Source: Candidatus Eiseniibacteriota bacterium (GTDB lineage: Bacteria > Eisenbacteria > RBG-16-71-46 > CAIMUX01). From it: a DNA stretch of 64,000 nt. The position numbers and the translations under genes were made by a program. The stretch's first letter is position 1. The number at the start of each line of letters is the position of its first letter. The DNA lies in the NCBI GenBank assembly GCA_903844735.1, contig CAIMUX010000033.1:54844-118843 (forward strand). The letters are read 5' to 3'. Below the pieces are notes generated by a model. The model was not told the DNA's origin, made no database searches, and saw nothing but the letters and a program-made list of their open reading frames with translations. Positions 59,201-64,000 of this stretch are shown here, one piece after another.

Positions 59201-61330
59201 GGCGCCTGTCCGACCTGCCGCGGCCTTGGTTTCACTCAGATCTGCGACCCAATCCGACTCGTGACCCGTCCGGACCGGCCGCTGGATGGCGGCGCACTCG
59301 ACGGCACCCGGTTCGGTGCCTACCTGGGGGAGCCCGATGGCCGGCACATCGCCACGCTGCGCGCTGCCGCGGCCGTTCTGGGGTTGGATGTTTCCGGCCC
59401 ATGGCGAGGCATGTCTCCCGCGGCCCACGACCTGGCGATGTGTGGGGCGGGTGACCGGGTGTTCGAGGTGGCGTGGGAGTACCGGCGCGGGAAGCGGACT
59501 GGGATCCACCGTTTCACAGCTCTGTGGGTCGGCCTGACCAACCTCGTGGAAACCGAGTACGAACGGATTCACGCCGACGCCCGCGGTGAGGAACTGGAGG
59601 CGTTGCTGGTAGACCGTCCGTGTGAAACCTGCGCCGGGGAGCGCCTGAAGGCCGTGTCACGAGCCGTGTCGTTCGCCGGGCTGCGGGCCCCACAGGCCGG
59701 TCGACGCGATGCGGATGGCTTGGTCGCCTGGCTCGGTGGTGTCGAGGAGCCCGAAGAACGTGCCGGGCTCGCGGGACGGGGTGAGCGCGATCGTCGTGGG
59801 GAGCTCGATGATCAGGGTGAGCTCGATAGACGTGCTGGGCTCGATGAACGAGGCGGGCGGGAGCGACGCCTGGAGGGGGACGACGTTGCGAAGATCTCCT
59901 CGCGTCGTCTGGCTCTCACCCGCCCGATTCGAGAGGAACTGCTCCGCCGCCTGCAGGCCCTCTGCGACGCCGGTCTGGGCTATCTCGCCCCGGCCCGGGA
60001 ACTCGCCACCCTCTCGGGAGGGGAGGCTCAGCGCGTCAGGCTCGCGGCGGCGCTTGGTGGCGGTTTGGTGGGTGCGACCTACGTCCTGGACGAACCCACC
60101 CAGGGGCTCCATCCGCGGGACACGGCGCGGCTCGTCGGCGTGCTGAAGGGACTCGCGGCCGCAGGCAACGCAGTGGTGGTGGTGGAGCATGACGCCGATT
60201 TGGTCGGCGCCGCAGACCACATACTGGAACTCGGCCCCGGCTCCGGGCCCGAGGGCGGTCTGCTCGTCGCCTCCGGCCCACCAAACACGTTGCGCAAGGA
60301 TCCGAGTACATATACAGCTCGCTTGCTGCAACACGCGGTGCCGGCCTCTCCCCGGACCAGCCGTCCCCTGCGCCCCTTTGTTCCCGGTGTCACCGTGGGC
60401 GGCGCCTTCCGCCACACGCTTCAGGATCTGGACCTGACCTTTCCGATGGGCTCACTGGTGGCTGTCGCCGGTGTTTCTGGCAGCGGCAAGTCCACTCTGG
60501 TGATGGAGGTGCTGGCGCCCTCGCTGCGCGCTGTCCTGCGCGGGCAGGCTCCGGTGGGTTGTCGGACCTTGGAATGCCACACGACGATCTCGGACGTGTT
60601 CTGTTCTGACCAGGATGGCCTCTCCCTGGCCGGAGCCAGCACCGTCGCCACCCTCATGGGTGTGGCGGAGGCGCTTCGCAAGCGCTTCGCGGCCACTTCG
60701 GAAGCCAGGGCCCGCGGGCTCTCGGCCAAGGCGTTCTCGTCGTCGTCCCCCGGCGGCCGCTGCGAGATCTGCGAAGGCCGAGGCATCATCACTGTGGCCA
60801 TGGACCTGCTTCCTGACGTCACGGTTGGTTGCGAGATTTGCGGTGGACGGCGATTCTCGGAAGAGGTCCTGGCCTGCCGGTGGGAGGGCCGCAGCATCAC
60901 CGACGTGCTCGATGCCCCGCTTCGGGAAGCGAACGCGTGGTTCACGAACGACCGTGACCTGGCCGCGCCCCTGCGGGCCCTGGCGGAGATCGGCCTGGGC
61001 TACCTCCGCCTCGGCCAGGAGGGCACGACCCTCTCCGCCGGAGAGCGCCAGCGGCTTCGACTGGCTCGGCTCCTGATGGAACCACCGGCCGCCCCGGTGG
61101 CTCTGCTACTGGATGAGCCTACGCGGGGCCTGGGTTTTGAAGATGTGGATCGCCTCTTGCGCGCCCTGCATCAACTGGCCGACGCCGGTCATCTCGTCGT
61201 GGTCGTGGAACACCACGCGGACTTCCTCGCGGCCGCGGATTGGGTCGTTGAGCTGGGGCCCGAAGGGAGTGCGGGGGGCGGGCGGATCGTGAGGGCGGGG
61301 CCAGTACCACGGACCATGACCCATGGTTGA
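56228..61330 (+). CDS. Tandem-duplicated UvrA-like ABC ATPase (four nucleotide-binding modules)
   Basis: 1700 residues, about twice normal UvrA (about 940). Four ABC modules. Walker A motifs: GVSGSGKSS (37-45), GVSGAGKTS (about 514), GPSGSGKSS (about 871), GVSGSGKST (about 1415). Signatures: LSRGESQR, LSGGEAQR, LSGGEAQR, LSAGERQR. Zinc motifs such as CPICQGLG, CEACEGAG...CDTCGG and CEICEGRG...CEICGG are present. The region after each odd Walker A is too short for the usual UvrB-binding domain. Double UvrA proteins are known in Chlamydia and some other bacteria. It probably binds DNA lesions or DNA-drug adducts. ATG 56228 has GGAAGG upstream. The last 8 bases overlap the radical SAM gene. Confidence 0.88.
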   Translation: MASAGRDRSIVIRGAREHNLQDFDLAIPRGRLTVITGVSGSGKSSLAFDTLFREGQRRFLELMPSYARQFAGGLRRPDVDSIGGLGPAIAVSQRASHANPRSTVGTLTEVWDLLRLLYARLGNAPSGAKLTRGLFAFNGGEGACPICQGLGLEDLLDLDLLIADPAKTLRQGALKVSTPNGYLMYSQVTLPVLDSVLHVHGGSVDIPWQELTDEVRHVVYYGSERLQVPFGKHPLENRLKWTGITARPRQDGYYRGLVPVMEEILRGKRNDSILRFVRTGPCRACGGTRLGPEARAVRWQGRAITDLAAFTARELGNFLEGAEDAHPVFLAIRADLLARCALMEELGVGYLAFDRGAPTLSRGESQRLCLLTLALGELRGLLVVLDEPSAGLHSRDIERLLAVLRRLRDHGQTVVVVDHDPQLALSADWLVDLGPGPGRAGGRLLWSGPPAELLAADGPDTPTRRWLTGEPAVRTSRTTFRLEQSHLILEGLSRHNVANAALSIQVGGINLITGVSGAGKTSLLDAAVARLRTEGSFRRIVTVDADPIGRTPRSNPATYTGAFDPLRDLFAATPEAKALGMGKGHFSFNTAGGRCEACEGAGVLEVGMRYLGAVDLVCDTCGGRRFHPDVLSVKVGGLSIADVLEGSIQEAAVRFRGHPKLTRILTALADLGLGYLPLGRPATTLSGGEAQRVKLATELAKATSPALIALDEPSTGLHAVDVAVLLAAFDRLCGEGHTLLVVDHDLDLVCAADRITELGPGSGPEGGCVVVAGTPEEIEACADAPTGAALRDRSRSRSAALPDRSRSPSAALRDRSGPEQEALRDELCPRPCDAPMPGIDAPLELLGVTTHNLRRIDVAIPAAGLTVVTGPSGSGKSSLVFDTLLAESQARFADLVSPWARRLLPRRGGAELVSARGLQAAVAVPAQAGRRNPRATVGTATEVDELLRLLFARGGTRRCPACDREAVGAACGCGATIEPMWAVDFSPHSERGACPTCRGLGFTQICDPIRLVTRPDRPLDGGALDGTRFGAYLGEPDGRHIATLRAAAAVLGLDVSGPWRGMSPAAHDLAMCGAGDRVFEVAWEYRRGKRTGIHRFTALWVGLTNLVETEYERIHADARGEELEALLVDRPCETCAGERLKAVSRAVSFAGLRAPQAGRRDADGLVAWLGGVEEPEERAGLAGRGERDRRGELDDQGELDRRAGLDERGGRERRLEGDDVAKISSRRLALTRPIREELLRRLQALCDAGLGYLAPARELATLSGGEAQRVRLAAALGGGLVGATYVLDEPTQGLHPRDTARLVGVLKGLAAAGNAVVVVEHDADLVGAADHILELGPGSGPEGGLLVASGPPNTLRKDPSTYTARLLQHAVPASPRTSRPLRPFVPGVTVGGAFRHTLQDLDLTFPMGSLVAVAGVSGSGKSTLVMEVLAPSLRAVLRGQAPVGCRTLECHTTISDVFCSDQDGLSLAGASTVATLMGVAEALRKRFAATSEARARGLSAKAFSSSSPGGRCEICEGRGIITVAMDLLPDVTVGCEICGGRRFSEEVLACRWEGRSITDVLDAPLREANAWFTNDRDLAAPLRALAEIGLGYLRLGQEGTTLSAGERQRLRLARLLMEPPAAPVALLLDEPTRGLGFEDVDRLLRALHQLADAGHLVVVVEHHADFLAAADWVVELGPEGSAGGGRIVRAGPVPRTMTHG
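58592..58682 (+). repeat. 33-bp minisatellite in the inter-UvrA linker
   Basis: Two full units (58592-58624, 58625-58657) and a partial third encode AL(R/P)DRSRS(R/P)SA. They form the hydrophilic hinge between the two UvrA halves. A second low-complexity stretch (about 59760-59880) of (D/E)RRGEL-like repeats lies in the second half. Confidence 0.75.
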
Positions 61331-62510
61331 TCTCCGTCTCCATCGGCGCGAGGTCAAGACGGCGCTGCGTCGGCGAGACCTCGTCGATGCGTACTTCGTG
61401 GGCAAGTTCGGCTTGTCGCCGTACCAGGCCTGCGCTCATGGTTGCACCTACTGCGATGGGCGGGCCGAGCGCTACTTCATCGAAGGGGAATTCGACCGGG
61501 ACATTGTCGTCCGTTCGAACATCGCAACCGTCTTCGAGCGGGAACTGCGCGGGCAGCGCGAGCGGGGCATCGTCTTCATCGGATCGGGGGTGAGCGACGC
61601 GTATCAGCCCCCGGAGGCCGAGGAAAACCTGATGCGTTCGTGTGCCCGCCTCTTGGCCGACCGGGCGCTGCCGGCCACCGTGCTGACCAAGTCGCACTTG
61701 GCGCTGCGTGATCTCGACTTGTGGTCAGAAGTGAACCGCAAGGCCGGGTTTGTTTTCATGGTTTCTCTGATGACGCTCGATGACGATCTGCGCCGGGTTT
61801 TCGAGCCCCACGCCAGCACGATCGACGAACGGCTGGATGCGCTCTGTGCGTTCAAAGCCCAGGGGTGCGCGACCGGGGTCGCCGCCATGCCGTTTCTCCC
61901 CGGCCTTTCCGACGGCGACGATCAGATTCGCTTGCTGGCAGAGGGGTTGAGCGCGCTCGACGTCGATTTCGTCATCCCCGGCGGGCTGACGCTTCGGCCG
62001 GGGCGGCAGAAACAGTTCTTCCTGGAGACTCTGCGATCTTTCCGTCCTGACCTCCTGACACTATATGAGCGGCTCTACGGCGAAGACCGGCCTTCGGGGG
62101 CACCCTTGTCCGCGTACGGTGAGAGCGTGCACCGCCGCGCGATCACGACACTTCTGGAAGCCGGCCTTCCGATCCGGATGCCGCACGCCGTCTACCACGG
62201 CCGCCTCCCTGTTTACGACGAGGTCCATGTGCTCTTGCAGCACATGGCGGACCTCTACGCGGCGCACGGCCGGCCGGTGCGGCGCCTGCGAGAAGCCCAG
62301 TCGCGGTATTCCGTGTGGCTCTTGGCCCGCAAGAAGGTCTTCAACCGGCGGCGCTCGCTGCGGCCCGGTGTCATCGAGTGGGAGTTGAAGGAAATGGCCC
62401 GGACGGGCGCGCTGGCGGAGCTGTTGGCCAACGCCAAGTTGGGCGAGTTTCTGCGCGCGGTGGTTCTCGACGGGAAGCTCTTTGATTATCGACAGATGGA
62501 GCTGGTATGA
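61323..62510 (+). CDS. SplB-like / Rv2578c-family radical SAM protein
   Basis: 395 residues. The radical SAM cluster motif CAHGCTYC (CxxxCxxC) is in LSPYQACAHGCTYCDGRAER, an arrangement typical of the SplB-related group (GCxHxCxYC). Relatives include spore photoproduct lyase, which repairs UV-induced thymine dimers, and the functionally uncharacterised Rv2578c family. GVSDAYQPPEAEENLMRSC and VLTKSHLALRDLDL match the core. The start lies inside the end of the tandem UvrA gene (8-base overlap), so the two are translationally coupled. A DNA-repair role is inferred from this pairing. Confidence 0.87.
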   Translation: MVDLRLHRREVKTALRRRDLVDAYFVGKFGLSPYQACAHGCTYCDGRAERYFIEGEFDRDIVVRSNIATVFERELRGQRERGIVFIGSGVSDAYQPPEAEENLMRSCARLLADRALPATVLTKSHLALRDLDLWSEVNRKAGFVFMVSLMTLDDDLRRVFEPHASTIDERLDALCAFKAQGCATGVAAMPFLPGLSDGDDQIRLLAEGLSALDVDFVIPGGLTLRPGRQKQFFLETLRSFRPDLLTLYERLYGEDRPSGAPLSAYGESVHRRAITTLLEAGLPIRMPHAVYHGRLPVYDEVHVLLQHMADLYAAHGRPVRRLREAQSRYSVWLLARKKVFNRRRSLRPGVIEWELKEMARTGALAELLANAKLGEFLRAVVLDGKLFDYRQMELV

Positions 62511-62581
62511 GTGGTGGAGGCACCAACCAGGGTAACGGGCATGTCATCCCGAAGATCGTTGCCATGAGCTGACATCGTTGT

Positions 62582-62605
62582 TTAGACTTGGCGCGCAAAG
62601 TCTTA
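62582..62605. promoter_or_regulatory. 24-bp imperfect palindrome upstream of the Fic gene
   Basis: TTAGACTTGGCG / CGCAAAGTCTTA forms an inverted repeat with 10 of 12 positions complementary, centred on GCGC, 49 bases before the Fic start. It could be an operator (Fic and related toxin genes are often autoregulated) or the hairpin of a weak terminator for the upstream gene. No T-run follows, which favours an operator. Confidence 0.35.
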
Positions 62606-62653
62606 CTTGCGATCCAGACTATTCAGAGTTGCTGAAGTGGAGGGCACATCGCC

Positions 62654-63933
62654 ATGCAGTGGGGTGAGACTGGGATCTACAAGACGACGAGCGTCGGCGG
62701 CGAACAGGTGCGTGCGTTCGTGCCCAACCCGCTGCCGCCAGCCCCAGCACTCACACTGGAACTCCATCTGCAGCAAGGGCTTGAATCGGCGTCGCTAGCC
62801 CTCGGGCGGCTCGATGGGGTCTCCGGGCTCCTGCCGGACAAGGCCCTTTTCCTCTATGCCTATGTGCGCAAGGAGGCTGTGCTCTCCTCGCAGATCGAGG
62901 GGACGTAGTCGTCGCTGTCCGACCTGCTCCTCTTCGAACTAGACGAAGCTCCCGGTGTGCCGCTCGACGACGTACTCGAGGTCTCCAACTACGTCGCGGC
63001 CTTGGAGCATGGCCTCGCGCGCCTGCGCGAGGGCCTGCCTTGTTCGGCAGTTGGAATCGTGGGGATCGGACGCATGGCCTCGCGCGCCTGCGCGAGGGCC
63101 TGCCGCTCTCGAATCGCCTGATTCGGGAGACTCACGGCGTACTGCTCTCGCGTGGGCGCGGCAGCGGCAAGGATCCGGGCGAGTTCCGCCTCTCCCAGAA
63201 CTGGATCGGTGGCAACCGTCCGGGTAACGCCGCGTTCGTTCCACCACCACCTACGGCGGTGCCGGATTGTATGGCGGCGCTCGAGACGTTCCTGCACGCC
63301 GAGGATGACGGCTTGCCGATGCTCGTGCGGGCCGGGCTCGCGCACGTTCAATTCGAGACCATTCACCCGTTCCTCGACGGCAATGGGCGTGTGGGTCGTC
63401 TGCTCATCACCTTCTTTCTGTGCCACGCCGGCGTGCTGGGCGAGCCCCTCCTGTACCTGAGCCTGTACTTCAAGCAGAATCGTGCCGCCTACTACGAGTT
63501 GCTCGATCGCGTGCGCCGCGAGGGCGATTGGGAAGCCTGGCTGACCTTCTTCCTGGAAGGCGTACGAGTGACCGCGGAGGGAGCGGTCACAACCGCACAG
63601 CGCCTGGCCGACATGTTTCGCCAGGATCGCGCGCGCATCGAACCCAGAGGCCGACGCGCGGGTTCTGCCCTGCGCGTCCACGAGGTGCTGAAGGCACGGC
63701 CGCTCACTTCTTTGGCGGAAATCTGTCACACGACGGGTCTGTCCTTTCCTGCCTCCTCCTCGGCCATGGACCTCTTAGTCGAGCTCGCCATCGCGCGCGA
63801 GCTGACTGGCAAGCGTCGCAATCGGCTCTTCTCGTATGACGGCTATCTGGCGACTTTGAATGAACCCGGATTTCGCAGGGGTCACCCGCGGTGGTCCCGG
63901 ATCGGACCGGGAACGCCGTGTCCGGCGGCGTGA
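62654..63933 (+). pseudogene. Fic-domain AMPylase gene, disrupted by an amber codon and a 65-nt duplication
   Basis: The protein starts at ATG 62654 (GGAGG upstream). An N-terminal Fic_N part has the inhibitory (S/T)xxxE(G/N) motif as SSQIEG. A TAG at 62906-62908 then interrupts it where relatives have Gln (IEGT-Q-SSLSDLLLFE). Coding continues in frame until a 65-base insertion near 63007-63071 shifts the reading frame. The second part holds the Fic core with intact HPFLDGNGRVGR, about residue 110 of the 63040 frame, and a C-terminal winged-helix region ending YDGYLATL. Fic enzymes attach AMP to target hydroxyls. As read, no full-length product can be made. Confidence 0.8.
63007..63104 (+). 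repeat. 33-bp direct repeat causing the Fic frameshift
   Basis: GCATGGCCTCGCGCGCCTGC and the next 13 bases occur at 63007-63039 and again, identical, at 63072-63104. The offset is 65 bases. Removing one copy plus the 32-base spacer restores the reading frame (LARLREGLP-LSNRLIRE). Confidence 0.9.
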
Positions 63934-64000
63934 TGGGTTCCGGAGTCTCGATCCAGGGGGTCGGCTTCGTCCCGGGACCGTTTATACAGCTCGATTGGAC

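Overview
The window is GC-rich, gene-dense DNA from an uncultured-type bacterium. Most genes have clear AGGAG-type ribosome binding sites, and many neighbours overlap by 4 to 8 bases. Four large secreted proteins end in the same kind of FlgD-like/Ig sorting tail: an NP[FA] motif, then V.D..GR/K.V, WDGRD..G, AG.Y.VRL and a short basic end. That tail, together with a cytochrome bd oxidase, [FeFe]-hydrogenase maturases, a PPi-type phosphofructokinase and many TPR, HDOD and zinc-ribbon proteins, fits an FCB-group candidate phylum such as Eisenbacteria, Krumholzibacteria or Latescibacteria. The phylum is an inference. No rRNA, tRNA, CRISPR array or intact insertion sequence was seen.

Layout. 0-7.3 kb: small proteins (DUF1232, a lone CBM48, a 2x[4Fe-4S] ferredoxin), a duplicated-half MOP/MATE-like transporter, a calcium-binding-repeat protein without a signal peptide, and an operon of three zinc-ribbon proteins whose middle member is a degenerate M48 peptidase. 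7.3-12.7 kb (minus): cydAB, a TGS/uridine-kinase-like protein and a PPi-type PFK. 13-15.8 kb: secreted BNR/sortilin-like propeller. 16-24.9 kb: HDOD protein, permuted ADP-forming acyl-CoA synthetase, a sugar acetyltransferase with two GT4 glycosyltransferases, MsrA and a methyltransferase. 25-29.6 kb: a two-gene Nramp-like plus MgtE_N/CBS unit flanked by decayed HigA and transposase remnants.

29.6-38.4 kb is the most coherent system. A [FeFe]-hydrogenase-like H-cluster domain is fused to a histidine kinase. It is followed by a receiver-histidine kinase, then hydE, hydG, an aspartase-like lyase and hydF, all on one strand. No catalytic hydrogenase is present, so the maturases may serve an H2 sensor. 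38.9-42 kb: thiD (with a Lys/Ala-rich tail), thiE and thiL. 42.5-47.4 kb: a secreted peptidylarginine-deiminase-like protein with a sorting tail, a pseudouridine synthase and a membrane TPR protein.

47.9-56.2 kb: two secreted paralogues, a giant subtilase with ten near-identical 222-bp repeats and a ComEC-like metallo-beta-lactamase protein. They share C-terminal modules and very similar predicted promoters. 56.2-62.5 kb: a tandem UvrA with four ABC ATPase modules, overlapping a SplB-like radical SAM gene. The window ends in a Fic gene broken by an amber codon and a 65-nt partial duplication.
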